Positions 1 through 8,284 are shown, counted from the first letter of the stretch. The stretch: DNA of 64,000 bases from Chryseobacterium aureum (GCF_003971235.1 NZ_CP034661.1:2790001-2854000), one strand, 5' to 3'. The notes: a model not told the origin generated them from the sequence alone. Program-made: numbers and translations.

Positions 1-108
1 GGATGTAGGCCTGTCCTCAAGAGAATTCAAATAGGTTGCCCCCTGCTCTTTAACGATATTCAGCAGATAATCTATATTGGCTGTATCGCTTTTCAAATGT
101 TCATTCAT
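1..108 (-). CDS. PLP-dependent (aromatic amino acid type) decarboxylase, N-terminal fragment
   Basis: The first 36 codons of a minus-strand gene that runs off the left edge. The ATG is at 106-108 and the frame is open to base 1. The peptide starts MNEHLKSDTANIDYLL and ends NSLEDRPTS. A segment of the type 'yL.sl..rPv' is typical of the start of pyridoxal-phosphate-dependent decarboxylases of the aromatic-L-amino-acid/glutamate decarboxylase group. Only the N-terminus is visible, so neither the active-site lysine nor the substrate can be judged. The assignment rests on this short motif alone. Confidence 0.5.
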   Translation of the reverse strand, partial: MNEHLKSDTANIDYLLNIVKEQGATYLNSLEDRPTS

Positions 109-285
109 AATTCTGATCAATAGTCTGTATCAAAAGTATTAAATACTCCACAAAAAGATTGTGGAAATCTGCATTAATTTGATTTGACAACCTATCCTAG
201 CACGTAATTTGCTTCCCTTACTACTCTTTAGGATACTGTAGTTAGTATCTTAAGAATATCATTTATCTTTCAAAATATAACACCT

Positions 286-1401
286 GTGATCAAAAATTTA
301 GTACTTCTGTCCCTTTTTGCATTTTTGTGCTCCTGCACTACTGAAACGTCCAAAATTACTCCTGTTGATAAAAAAGCAATTGTTGATTCCACCATTACGG
401 CTTTTCAGAAAACACTTTTAGAGCAGCAACTTGATTCTACTTTCAAAAAATATCACTTTAACGGAAGTATTGCCGTTTTTAAAGATTCTGTTCCGCTGTA
501 CAGAAGGGAAAATGGTTATTCGGATTTTAAAAGAAAAACTAAAATTGACCGTAATACGATTTTTGCCATAGGTTCTGTAAGCAAGCAGTTTACCGCTGTT
601 TTGATCCTGCTTCAGATGGAACAGGGAAAACTTAATGTAACAGATAAAGCTTCCCAATACCTGAAGGAATTTCAGACCAAAGAATATGAAAATATTACGA
701 TTCATCAGCTGTTGAACCATACTTCAGGATTGAATCTGATGGGTGGGAAACTGATGTTTAAAAGTGGTTCCAGCTTTTTCTATTCCAACGATGGATTTAA
801 TACGCTCGGAAAGATTGTGGAAAAAGTATCCGGAAAATCTTATGACGAGAACGTTTCGGAACTGTTCAAAAAGGCAGGAATGATACATTCTTCAACGGGA
901 AATATTTTTAAAGGAAATAATTTTGCCAGTGCTTACGTTGGAACCCCTGCTAAGTTCTCAGAAGTTCCCAACATGCCAAAAAGATTGGGCGGACAGGAAA
1001 TAGGAACTCCGGCGGGCGGAATATTATCTACCATTCAGGATCTTCATTTATGGAATAACGCATTGTACGGAGGAAGAATTTTAAAACCTGAAACGCTTAA
1101 ACTCTTTATGGCAAAAAGCTCGGAAAGGCATCACGCTATTTTTGGAAAGATGGGATATGCTTATGGAATTATGCTTAATATCGGACAGCCTGATTCTTAT
1201 TTCCACAGTGGCTATATCAAAGGTTCTCCTTCCTTAAATATCTACTATCCGAACACCCAAACATCAGTCATCATTCTTTCCAATATTGCGGATGAGGAAA
1301 AAGGAAAAGGAGCGATCTTCAGACCTCATATTGAAGTAAAAAAAATCACGGATAATCTTGAAAACACACTTTCACAGCTTCGATCAAAACATGCACTGTA
1401 A
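286..1401 (+). CDS. Serine beta-lactamase-like / penicillin-binding-protein-like lipoprotein
   Basis: A 371-residue protein of the beta-lactamase (class C/DD-peptidase fold) family. The start is GTG at 286, directly before a lipoprotein signal ending in LCSC (Cys17). The catalytic SxxK motif is SVSK (Ser97, Lys100), the YxN motif is YSN (166-168), and HSG (307-309) takes the place of the KTG triad; HTSGL at 145-149 is also typical of the family. Members include esterases, D-amino-acid peptidases and true beta-lactamases, and the sequence does not tell which this is. It is probably anchored facing the periplasm. It converges on the PadR-associated membrane gene with a 10-base gap. Confidence 0.85.
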   Translation: MIKNLVLLSLFAFLCSCTTETSKITPVDKKAIVDSTITAFQKTLLEQQLDSTFKKYHFNGSIAVFKDSVPLYRRENGYSDFKRKTKIDRNTIFAIGSVSKQFTAVLILLQMEQGKLNVTDKASQYLKEFQTKEYENITIHQLLNHTSGLNLMGGKLMFKSGSSFFYSNDGFNTLGKIVEKVSGKSYDENVSELFKKAGMIHSSTGNIFKGNNFASAYVGTPAKFSEVPNMPKRLGGQEIGTPAGGILSTIQDLHLWNNALYGGRILKPETLKLFMAKSSERHHAIFGKMGYAYGIMLNIGQPDSYFHSGYIKGSPSLNIYYPNTQTSVIILSNIADEEKGKGAIFRPHIEVKKITDNLENTLSQLRSKHAL

Positions 1402-1411
1402 TAAAGTTTCC

Positions 1412-2131
1412 TTATGACGCCTTCAGGAATTCCTGCATTTTTAATAAGTTCTTTTTATGCTCAATAAAATTGAATAGGGCAAAAAGAAGAGCTACCTGGA
1501 GTACAAAAGGAATCATCAAAGTCATCAGAACGCCTGGAACATCGTTATAATTCTGTTCTCTGAAAAACTGATACGCATAATGTCCGTGCCTTATAGCCAC
1601 TTGCGTCATAGAACTGGCACAAACAACCATTAATCCCAGATTCTGCTGATACATGGTGTAAAGAGATTTCCCCTTGTATTTAAAATCAGCTTTAATGTAT
1701 TTCCAGATTTTATAATTAAGAATCCAGATCAGAATGGCTGCCACTACAAACGAGCCATTCAGCAGATGAAAAAACAGGTCATATTGCTTTTGATTTCCAG
1801 ATATAAAAATCAGTAACAGATTAACCGCAAAAGCCAAAGCGCCAACCAATAAAGATTTTTTAAAAAGCCCTTTGTATTTTTCATGGATGATTCTTCTGGC
1901 AATCAATGGAATTTTAGCGGGATAAAATAGCGGGTAATGAACCATTTCAAATTCTCCGTTCCAGGATTTTTTTACCTTTGAAAAGGCTTCCTCAAAACTG
2001 ATATTTTCATTGAACTGCATATCCGAAATCTGGCTGATCATATGATCTCTGATCTCCACCAGAATATCCAGTGAAAGCTCGCGGGCTACCAGATAGTCTG
2101 TAATTGCATTTTCATGTACTTCTGTGATCAT
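1412..2131 (-). CDS. PadR-associated four-helix membrane protein
   Basis: A 239-residue protein with a soluble N-terminal helical region of about 85 residues, followed by about four hydrophobic segments (near residues 93-112, 120-142, 165-185 and 200-222). The N-terminal region resembles the short helical domain often found in membrane proteins encoded after PadR regulators. Its ATG overlaps the stop of the padR gene by four bases (ATGA), so the two are translationally coupled and probably form one two-gene unit. PadR-linked membrane proteins are often part of stress or transport responses, but I cannot name a substrate or ligand. Confidence 0.6.
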   Translation of the reverse strand: MITEVHENAITDYLVARELSLDILVEIRDHMISQISDMQFNENISFEEAFSKVKKSWNGEFEMVHYPLFYPAKIPLIARRIIHEKYKGLFKKSLLVGALAFAVNLLLIFISGNQKQYDLFFHLLNGSFVVAAILIWILNYKIWKYIKADFKYKGKSLYTMYQQNLGLMVVCASSMTQVAIRHGHYAYQFFREQNYNDVPGVLMTLMIPFVLQVALLFALFNFIEHKKNLLKMQEFLKAS

Positions 2132-2451
2132 ATATTGAATATTGTCTGTAGGTTGAGTAAATAACTTTTCATCTCGTCTTCCTGTTCTGCCTGCTGTTTT
2201 TTCCCTTTTTCAGTCAGCAGATAATACTTCCGGTCTCTCCCGTTGATCTTTTGAATTTCGGAAGTGATCATTCCGTCACTCTCCAGTTTGTGCAGCAATG
2301 GGTACAGTGCACCTTCCGTCATTTCCAGTTCACCCTGCGTAAGCTCTTTAGCTCTTTGGGTAATCTGGTATCCATACATCTTGATTTCTTTTGAAAGAAG
2401 CTTCAAAATAATATTCTGCAGGGTACCTTTATAAAGACTATTCTTTTTCAT
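2128..2451 (-). CDS. PadR family transcriptional regulator
   Basis: A 107-residue regulator with the PadR winged-helix domain across nearly its whole length. Visible signatures are LYKGTLQNIILKLLSKE at the start, YGYQI (helix 2), and the segment EGALYPLLHKLESDGMI, followed by GRDRKYYLLTEKGKK of the wing. It has no separate ligand domain, so it belongs to the short PadR-s2 type. The gene overlaps the downstream membrane protein gene. A -7 box and two copies of a 10-base palindrome lie just upstream, which suggests autorepression. Confidence 0.9.
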   Translation of the reverse strand: MKKNSLYKGTLQNIILKLLSKEIKMYGYQITQRAKELTQGELEMTEGALYPLLHKLESDGMITSEIQKINGRDRKYYLLTEKGKKQQAEQEDEMKSYLLNLQTIFNI

Positions 2452-2470
2452 AGAATGGTTATATACATTG

Positions 2471-2500
2471 CAAACTTATGCATAATTTTCTTATGCATAA
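2471..2500 (-). promoter_or_regulatory. padR promoter -7 box with paired palindromic operator
   Basis: On the minus strand, TAAGTTTG (2471-2478) matches the Bacteroidota -7 consensus TAnnTTTG. Overlapping and upstream of it are two identical 10-base palindromes, TTATGCATAA, at 2476-2485 and 2491-2500, centred 15 bases apart. Together they form a larger dyad, ATGCAT-N9-ATGCAT, like the spaced inverted repeats bound by PadR dimers. A repressor bound here would cover the promoter. No clear -33 TTG is present at the expected spacing. Confidence 0.6.
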
Positions 2501-2530
2501 AAATTTAATTTAAAAATTTTAAATTGCTCA

Positions 2531-3055
2531 ATGAAAAAAATGTATTTCATCGCAGTTTACCCTCCTCAGGAGATAATTGAAGCCATCAAAGTATTTAAAA
2601 CAGATCTGGCAATTCATTATGAGAATTCCAAAGCGTTGAAAAATGAAGCGCATATTACTCTTTTTCCTCCCTTCTCCAGAGAAATTGAAATGGAAAATGA
2701 TATCCATATTGCTTTTCAAAAGATCAATACAGAAATATCTCCTTTTGAAATAGAACTGAATGGATTCGGAAGTTTTCCCAATCCTAAAAACCCTGTATTA
2801 TTTGTGCAACCGCAAAATAATCCGCATCTGACAGAACTTTACCATAATGTGAAACAGCAGTTTAATTTCGGAACCTATTCCTTCCATCCACACATCACGG
2901 TAGGATACAGAGATCTGACCTGGGATAATTACCTTAAAGCATGGGAAAAGTATGCATCAAAAGAATACAAAACTAAATTCCTAGTTGACAAAATTGTACT
3001 TCTCCGACATGACGGACATTGGGTTCCTATCGCTGAAAAGCGACTTACAAAATAA
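2531..3055 (+). CDS. 2H phosphoesterase (2'-5' RNA ligase family)
   Basis: A 174-residue cytoplasmic protein with the two HxT motifs that define the 2H phosphoesterase superfamily: HITLFPPF in the N-terminal half and HPHITVGY in the C-terminal half. The two histidines act as general acid and base on cyclic or 2'-5' phosphodiesters. Relatives are annotated as 2'-5' RNA ligase/LigT or RNA cyclic phosphodiesterase, and the biological substrate is seldom known. Length is usual for the family. It is divergent from padR and ends at a strong bidirectional hairpin. Confidence 0.8.
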   Translation: MKKMYFIAVYPPQEIIEAIKVFKTDLAIHYENSKALKNEAHITLFPPFSREIEMENDIHIAFQKINTEISPFEIELNGFGSFPNPKNPVLFVQPQNNPHLTELYHNVKQQFNFGTYSFHPHITVGYRDLTWDNYLKAWEKYASKEYKTKFLVDKIVLLRHDGHWVPIAEKRLTK

Positions 3056-3079
3056 AAACCGGCTGCTGACAGCCGGTTT
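3056..3079. terminator. Bidirectional intrinsic terminator
   Basis: A perfect 10-base stem (AAACCGGCTG paired with CAGCCGGTTT) with a CTGA loop lies between two convergent genes, with A/T-rich DNA on both sides. It should stop both the 2H phosphoesterase transcript and the M64 peptidase transcript. Confidence 0.85.
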
Positions 3080-3087
3080 CGTTATAT

Positions 3088-4446
3088 TTATTCTTTGATC
3101 ACTTTTTGGGAAAGAATCAGAGTTTTATTTTCTTTGATATTGATCAGATAAGTACCAGCCGGATAATTTTTAATATCAACCTTTATTCCGGAATCATTCA
3201 GCTCAAATCTGGAGGGTATCAGTTTTCCGGAAGTATCATACACTTCTACTCTTACATCTTTTGAGAAGCCCTGCTTTACTTTAATAAAAAACTCCCCGTC
3301 CGTAGGGTTCGGATAGATACTGAAATGTCTTTCTTCTGCTTTCACTTCTGATGTACCAAGAGTCGCTTTGCTCAACGTCCATGTAACATTGGTAACGTGC
3401 AGGGTACTGTGATTATCAACTTTCAAAAGCGGATTATCATCTACCACAGAAAGTGTCAATGTATTATTCCCTCCGTTAAGCTGTCCCGGAGTAATGGTAA
3501 CAGAGTTTCCTGCTGATCCCAGATCCGTTCCATTTAACGTCCATTTATTAACTAATGTATTAGGAATAGGAAGAATTTCATTCGCTGTAAAAGTAACGCT
3601 TGAAGTGGCATCTACTGTAGTATTATTGGCAGGCGTATAGGAATCTACAGGAGAAACCAAAGAATGGATTCTTTCAATAATTGCTTCTTTACATACAGAG
3701 CAAAACTGCTGGTTAAGATACCTCATTTCACAGCTCTGATGCGGTCTGAACCATGTAGGACTTTCAGCATGGGGATATACTCCTACTCCATTTAATCCCA
3801 CCCAGTTTTTCCATTTTATGGTAGCAGGATTGGAGGTCTGAGTTTTATTGGGAGATTCAAGAGATCCTGCAAACCAGTACTCATCAGCCAGTTTTCCAAA
3901 GGAATGTCCCAGCTCGTGCACTACAATTTCATTTGCAGAAGCATTCAACGATGCAAAAGCATAAGTTCCTCCGCAGCCTCCATATTCTGTAGAATTCCCC
4001 AGTACATAGGTAATATCATAGTCTGGAACATTGGCGGCCAGCACCTGTCCTACTGTATTGGATGTATTACTGTACAAACACCTGTGAACACCTACATCGA
4101 AAGTAGAACCCAGATAGTTATTAGGATTGGATACAGGAATTACAGGTTCAGTAACATCCGTTGCCGTCCCGGGATGCTTCACTCCGGATTCTGTAGAAAT
4201 CACTTTTACAGCATACGCATTAAAATAATTTTTATATTCTGTATAAGGACTTTTTGTAAACAGGTAATTGACCGTATTTTGAGCCGATGTGGTAAAAGCA
4301 GTCTGCTGTGCAGCAGTAAACCCATCTCCCAATATAGCAATGATAACACGCTTACTATTGTCTCCGTTCTGCAAAAGCGGAACCGTTTCAAAGGTCTGGG
4401 CAAAGCAGCTGCTTCCTATCAGAAGGGAAAATAAAACTTTTTTCAT
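3088..4446 (-). CDS. Secreted M64-type metallopeptidase with T9SS sorting tail
   Basis: A 452-residue exported protein. The signal peptide is residues 1-16 (ends CFAQ). The zinc motif HELGHSFGKLADEY (177-190) has the HExxHxxGxxxDE form of the M64 IgA-peptidase-like family; His177, Glu178 and His181 are the predicted ligands and base. A beta-rich region follows at about 260-350. The last ~80 residues (from HFSIYPNPTDGEFF) form a type A T9SS C-terminal sorting domain, so the enzyme is probably exported through the T9SS to the cell surface or medium. It lies two bases after the upstream gene, indicating one transcript. The natural substrate is unknown; the IgA label should not be transferred. 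Confidence 0.88.
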   Translation of the reverse strand: MKKVLFSLLIGSSCFAQTFETVPLLQNGDNSKRVIIAILGDGFTAAQQTAFTTSAQNTVNYLFTKSPYTEYKNYFNAYAVKVISTESGVKHPGTATDVTEPVIPVSNPNNYLGSTFDVGVHRCLYSNTSNTVGQVLAANVPDYDITYVLGNSTEYGGCGGTYAFASLNASANEIVVHELGHSFGKLADEYWFAGSLESPNKTQTSNPATIKWKNWVGLNGVGVYPHAESPTWFRPHQSCEMRYLNQQFCSVCKEAIIERIHSLVSPVDSYTPANNTTVDATSSVTFTANEILPIPNTLVNKWTLNGTDLGSAGNSVTITPGQLNGGNNTLTLSVVDDNPLLKVDNHSTLHVTNVTWTLSKATLGTSEVKAEERHFSIYPNPTDGEFFIKVKQGFSKDVRVEVYDTSGKLIPSRFELNDSGIKVDIKNYPAGTYLINIKENKTLILSQKVIKE

Positions 4447-4448
4447 AT

Positions 4449-4940
4449 TTATAGTTTTTGGGTGAATAATAATTGTACACCATCCTCAGTTGCTCTTTCT
4501 ACTTTTACCATCTGAACATTTTCTGAGTACGAAAATCTGGTGCTGAATTCTGTATTTTGAAAGGTCGCTTTATGTCTGGTAATGCCTTCTTTTTCGTAAA
4601 CTTCCATTTCTGGATTAAAAGGATCTTTCACAAGCTGCTGAGCCACTTCTTTTCCGTTTGATCCTGTCAGGCTGATGATAAGATCTCCTTTGTGAATATT
4701 ATTTCTTTCAAAAGCCGGGGCCTGTTTCAGTCTCCCATCTGCAACTTTACTGCTTTGAAGGGTAACTTTTGCATTTCCAGCCTGATCTTTAGCAGCTTTA
4801 AAAAACAGATAGATAATTCTGTCACTCTTTTTTGCCTGAGCTTCTGAATCCGTTTTTCTGTTTTGAGATTCGTCATTCTTTTTCTGAAAGCTGCAAAACA
4901 AAAAAACAGGAACAATTAATACATTAAATATATTTTTCAT
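4449..4940 (-). CDS. Small exported protein upstream of the M64 peptidase
   Basis: About 163 residues if started at the ATG at 4938-4940 (MKNIFNVLIVPVFLFCSF); an ATG two codons earlier, at 4946, is also possible. The N-terminus is a hydrophobic export signal with Cys in FLFCSF, which could be a lipoprotein site. The rest is hydrophilic and beta-rich, ending GVQLLFTQKL. I do not recognise the family. Only two bases separate its stop from the peptidase start, so it may be an accessory or folding partner of that enzyme, which is inference from position only. Confidence 0.6.
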   Translation of the reverse strand: MKNIFNVLIVPVFLFCSFQKKNDESQNRKTDSEAQAKKSDRIIYLFFKAAKDQAGNAKVTLQSSKVADGRLKQAPAFERNNIHKGDLIISLTGSNGKEVAQQLVKDPFNPEMEVYEKEGITRHKATFQNTEFSTRFSYSENVQMVKVERATEDGVQLLFTQKL

Positions 4941-4953
4941 AATCATTTTTATC

Positions 4954-4982
4954 CAAAGGTACTAAAGTTTTAAATATTTCAA
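4954..4982 (-). promoter_or_regulatory. Promoter of the M64 peptidase operon
   Basis: Minus strand: TTG (4980-4982), an 18-base spacer, then TACCTTTG (4954-4961), matching the Bacteroidota pattern TTG-N(18-20)-TAnnTTTG. The transcript would start close to 4948, which favours the ATG at 4940 over that at 4946. Confidence 0.65.
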
Positions 4983-5037
4983 ACCTATATGAAAAACTGA
5001 TTCAATAGTTTTTGATACATAAAAACTTAGAAAGCCT

Positions 5038-5045
5038 TATCTTTG
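5038..5045 (+). promoter_or_regulatory. ruvC promoter -7 box
   Basis: TATCTTTG fits TAnnTTTG and ends five bases before the ATG at 5051. The mRNA would start at or next to the start codon, so it is probably leaderless. The box also lies inside the longer TTG-started reading frame, arguing against that start. Confidence 0.5.
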
Positions 5046-5050
5046 GGGCA

Positions 5051-5605
5051 ATGATTTCAGAGAAAATAATTTTAGGTATTGACCCGGGAACTACCGTAAT
5101 GGGATTTGGTATTATCTCCGTAAAAAAAGGAAAAATGGAGATGATTTCCATTCATGAGCTTATTTTAAAGAAATATCCCAACCATGAAACGAAACTTAAA
5201 TACATTTTTGAAAGAACATTATCTCTTATAGACGAATTTCATCCGGATGAAGTAGCCCTGGAAGCCCCTTTCTTCGGAAAAAATGTACAGAGTATGCTGA
5301 AATTGGGCCGTGCACAGGGAGTTGCTATGGCCGCCAGCCTTTACAGAAATATCCCTATTACAGAATATTCTCCAAAAAAAATCAAAATGGCGATTACCGG
5401 AAACGGGAATGCCAGTAAAGAACAGGTAGCCGGAATGCTTCAGAATCTCCTTAACTTAAAGGAATTCCCTACAAAATATTTAGATGCTTCTGACGGTCTT
5501 GCTGTAGCGGTATGTCATCATTTTAATTCCGGAACTTTATCAGACACAAAATCCTATTCCGGATGGGAAAGTTTCCTGAAACAGAACCCTGACAGATTGA
5601 AGTAA
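5051..5605 (+). CDS. ruvC: Crossover junction endodeoxyribonuclease RuvC
   Basis: A 184-residue Holliday-junction resolvase of the RNase H fold. It acts as a dimer with RuvAB in recombinational repair and cuts the junction symmetrically. Visible motifs: LGIDPGTTVMGFG with the first catalytic Asp, VALEAPFFGKN with the second acidic residue, YSPKKIKMAITGNGNASKEQV, and C-terminal DASDGLAVAVCHH with the last acidic residues. The start is set at the ATG at 5051 because homologous RuvC proteins begin just before this Asp motif. A longer TTG start at 5012 would contain the -7 box. It stands alone, without ruvA or ruvB nearby. Confidence 0.95.
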   Translation: MISEKIILGIDPGTTVMGFGIISVKKGKMEMISIHELILKKYPNHETKLKYIFERTLSLIDEFHPDEVALEAPFFGKNVQSMLKLGRAQGVAMAASLYRNIPITEYSPKKIKMAITGNGNASKEQVAGMLQNLLNLKEFPTKYLDASDGLAVAVCHHFNSGTLSDTKSYSGWESFLKQNPDRLK

Positions 5606-5718
5606 TGCGGTCATCTTCCACGTATTCTTAAAAAACTGATTTACAAGTAAAACCATAAAATACATAGTTACTTGGTAAAACATAATACTATCTTTTACAT
5701 TGGTATGATTTTTAGTAT

Positions 5719-5726
5719 TATCTTTG
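5719..5726 (+). promoter_or_regulatory. -7 box upstream of the DUF4407 gene
   Basis: TATCTTTG, a match to TAnnTTTG, ends 15 bases before the ATG at 5742. A TTG at 5700-5702 is only 16 bases upstream, shorter than the usual 18-20, so the -33 element is uncertain. Confidence 0.45.
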
Positions 5727-5741
5727 TATAAATTTTCAATT

Positions 5742-6812
5742 ATGAAAACAAACCAACAAACTATAAATCAAGGAACTCATACTATAAACTGGTTTCAGAA
5801 GTTTCTCATGGTATGCTCCGGAGGGAACATCCATATTTTAAGAAAAACCCCGAGTGAATGGAATAAGTTTTCCGGAATTGGAGGGATTGTATTGTTTACA
5901 GCGGTATTTGCTACCCTGTCTGCAGGCTATGCCATGTATACCGTATTTGATGATATCTGGGCGGCTGTAGGATTTGGAATTTTATGGGGGTTAATGATCT
6001 TCAATCTTGACCGCTACATTGTTTCTTCGATCAAAAAAACAGGAACCTGGTGGAATCAGATTCTGATGGCGGTTCCCCGTCTTATTCTTGCAACATTTTT
6101 AGGGATTATTATTTCCAAGCCATTAGAACTTAAAATTTTTGAGAAAGAGGTCAACAAACAGCTGAATACCATTATTCAAAGAAATAAAAAACAGCTTCAG
6201 GGTGAGATGAACGGAAGAATTCTTCAGCAGAGCGGACCATTCGAAACAGAAAAACAGCAGATCTCGGGAAAAATCGCCCAGTATCAGCAGGCTTACGATT
6301 CTGCTTCAGTAGAGCTTGAAAAAGAAATTCTGGGTAAACAATCCGGATTAACCAGCGGAAAAGAAGGGTATGGACCTAATGCCAAACGCAAACAGGAACT
6401 AAAGGAGCAACGCAGAGTAGATCTGGAGAATTACCGGAAACAGGCAGCTCCAAGACTTGAGTATCTGGATAAAGAAATTTCCAAAGTATATACGAATCTG
6501 GAAACGGAAAGAAAATCTACGGAGACTTTTGAAGATAAATTCAATGGGTTTGCAGCAAGGCTTCAGGCGTTGGATGAGCTTGGAAAAAATTCAGCAATTA
6601 TAGGACTTGCCGCTTCATTTATCATGGGATTGTTTATCTGTCTTGAGATTTCTCCGGTATTGGTAAAACTGATTTCTCATATAGGACCTTATGATTACCT
6701 TCTGGAAAAGACAGAAAATGATTTCAGACTCTACTCCAAAGAGAAAATTGAAAAAGGAAATGCTCTTACGGATTTCAGGATCGATGATTTTAAGGACAAT
6801 CTGAAAAATTAA
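5742..6812 (+). CDS. DUF4407 domain membrane protein
   Basis: A 356-residue inner-membrane protein. Hydrophobic segments lie near residues 44-68, 72-90 and 108-126, then a long charged region at about 135-275 rich in Gln, Lys and Glu (predicted coiled coil), then a last membrane segment near 288-308. The N-terminal block CSGGNIHILRKTPSEWNK, followed by GLMIFNLDRYIVSS, is the hallmark of DUF4407. The function of the family is unknown; the shape (membrane anchor plus periplasmic or cytoplasmic coiled coil) suggests a scaffold or sensor role. The ATG at 5742 is used because the earlier in-frame TTG overlaps the -7 box. Confidence 0.85.
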   Translation: MKTNQQTINQGTHTINWFQKFLMVCSGGNIHILRKTPSEWNKFSGIGGIVLFTAVFATLSAGYAMYTVFDDIWAAVGFGILWGLMIFNLDRYIVSSIKKTGTWWNQILMAVPRLILATFLGIIISKPLELKIFEKEVNKQLNTIIQRNKKQLQGEMNGRILQQSGPFETEKQQISGKIAQYQQAYDSASVELEKEILGKQSGLTSGKEGYGPNAKRKQELKEQRRVDLENYRKQAAPRLEYLDKEISKVYTNLETERKSTETFEDKFNGFAARLQALDELGKNSAIIGLAASFIMGLFICLEISPVLVKLISHIGPYDYLLEKTENDFRLYSKEKIEKGNALTDFRIDDFKDNLKN

Positions 6813-6882
6813 AGACGATTTTCAATCCGCCATACATTAGAGAAAAAAACTATAAAAAAGTTAATTTCTATAAATAAAATCT

Positions 6883-6913
6883 AACCTTTCATTTTATCAT
6901 GAAAGGTTTTTTA
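6883..6913 (+). terminator. Intrinsic terminator after the DUF4407 gene
   Basis: A 10-base stem (AACCTTTCAT / ATGAAAGGTT) with a six-base loop, followed by a run of T. Confidence 0.8.
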
Positions 6914-6972
6914 TTTATAAACGTTTTATGTGAAATATTTTATAATTTTACAGTACTTAAAACCTTGTTATC

Positions 6973-7566
6973 ATGAAAAACTTATTGATTGCATGTACAC
7001 TGCTGATCAGCGGTGCATTCGCTCCTTCCTTACAAGCTCAGGCATCGGATCCTTATTTAGGCCAAATTGCTTTTGTTCCTTATAATTTTGTTCCTAAAAA
7101 CTGGGCATCATGTGACGGACAGCTTTTACCTATCGCGCAAAATCAAGCATTATTTGCCCTTTTAGGGACAACTTACGGCGGAAACGGAACAACCAATTTT
7201 GCCCTGCCGGATATGAGAGGAAGAATGCTGGTTCATAACGGACAGGCTCCGGGAGGTCCTACCAATTACACGATGGGACAAATTGGAGGCTCTGAAAGCG
7301 TCACGCTGTTAGTATCACAAATGCCGGCTCACAACCACACGGTAAATGCTGTAACCGCCGAAGGAAATCAAAATTCTCCTACGAACACCCTTCCGGCAGA
7401 CACCAAAGTTCTTGACAAAGAATACTCTGATGCAACAGCGAATACGACCATGAAAAGTACAATGGTCAACAACACCGGCGGAAGCCAGCCGCATGAAAAC
7501 AGACCTCCTTTTATAACCTTGAAATGTATCATTTCATTAGTAGGCATATTTCCAACGCAAAACTAA
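6973..7566 (+). CDS. Secreted phage tail collar domain protein
   Basis: A 197-residue protein with a signal peptide (residues 1-23, ending LQAQA) and a tail collar domain: YLGQIAFVPYNFVPKNWASCDG (28-49), then TYGGNGTTNFALPDMRGRM (67-85). A second region with MPAHNHT follows. This architecture (microcystin-dependent or tail-fibre-like protein) is common in stand-alone bacterial genes; no other phage gene is nearby. The next gene, a T9SS cargo, starts five bases after its stop, so the two are probably made together and both exported. Function is unknown; a surface or adhesion role is only a guess. Confidence 0.85.
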   Translation: MKNLLIACTLLISGAFAPSLQAQASDPYLGQIAFVPYNFVPKNWASCDGQLLPIAQNQALFALLGTTYGGNGTTNFALPDMRGRMLVHNGQAPGGPTNYTMGQIGGSESVTLLVSQMPAHNHTVNAVTAEGNQNSPTNTLPADTKVLDKEYSDATANTTMKSTMVNNTGGSQPHENRPPFITLKCIISLVGIFPTQN

Positions 7567-7571
7567 TCGCT

Positions 7572-8258
7572 ATGAAAATTCTCTACTTAGTATGTCTGGC
7601 TCTTGGAAGCTCAGCTTTTGCGCAGACGATAACTTTTAAGGGATGCCCTAATCTGTTTGATGCGACTACATTTACTTTTAACAAAACGGGTGTGGATTCC
7701 TTTAATAAAAATATTTACATGACCACTCCTATTGACGGTGCACAGGACTGCAGCGGTTTAGGAACATGCGAGTTTAAAATCCAATGGAATAATGCGCTTA
7801 CGAGATGGGAATTTCTTGCTGATGAAGGAAATGGAACTTTTACAACTCCATTTTTAATTTATTATAATTCAACAGGAAATAACTCAATCCCGATGCCTCC
7901 CGGCAATATGGTAGGAACCTGGACAGAGAATACAGCCATTACAAACGGGCAATGCGGCGGCAATCTTACCGCAGCCAATTCTACGATGACCGGTGATGTA
8001 CAGACGATAACATTAGGCACTTCAGAGTTTTCGAAAAATAAAATTCAGATCTTCCCTAATCCGGTGACAGATTTCATCCGTATTTCCGGAATTGATGACG
8101 GCCTGTCTATTCAAATTTATAATATTGACGGACGTTTGGTTAAATCTGAAGCGTTTGATTCAAAGATCGATGTTTCTCAGCTAGTCCCCGGTGGATATAT
8201 CCTGAAAATTGGTACCAGAAATTTCCAGACTCATCAGTTTAAATTCGTAAAAAAATAA
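7572..8258 (+). CDS. T9SS type A sorting-domain secreted protein
   Basis: A 228-residue exported protein starting MKILYLVCLALGSSAFAQ (signal peptide 1-18). The middle (about 20-150) has several Cys, Asn and Trp residues and no catalytic motif I recognise. The last ~75 residues, beginning near LGTSEFSKNKIQIFPNPVTD and ending FKFVKK, are a type A T9SS sorting domain. The ATG at 7572 was chosen because a signal peptide follows directly; longer in-frame starts would overlap the tail-collar gene. Co-transcription with that gene is likely. Confidence 0.8.
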   Translation: MKILYLVCLALGSSAFAQTITFKGCPNLFDATTFTFNKTGVDSFNKNIYMTTPIDGAQDCSGLGTCEFKIQWNNALTRWEFLADEGNGTFTTPFLIYYNSTGNNSIPMPPGNMVGTWTENTAITNGQCGGNLTAANSTMTGDVQTITLGTSEFSKNKIQIFPNPVTDFIRISGIDDGLSIQIYNIDGRLVKSEAFDSKIDVSQLVPGGYILKIGTRNFQTHQFKFVKK

Positions 8259-8284
8259 ATCTTTTCTTTAAAGAGGCAATCATT

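Noticed and set aside
3904..4434. A 176-codon plus-strand frame opposite the M64 peptidase gene
   Set aside because: It is antisense to a gene with signal peptide, zinc motif and sorting domain, and it has no recognisable features.
5012..5050. A longer TTG start for ruvC
   Set aside because: It includes the TATCTTTG -7 box, and RuvC proteins begin right before the catalytic Asp motif.
6973..7566. Prophage remnant suggested by the tail collar domain
   Set aside because: The protein has a bacterial signal peptide and no neighbouring phage genes; such stand-alone proteins are common in bacteria.
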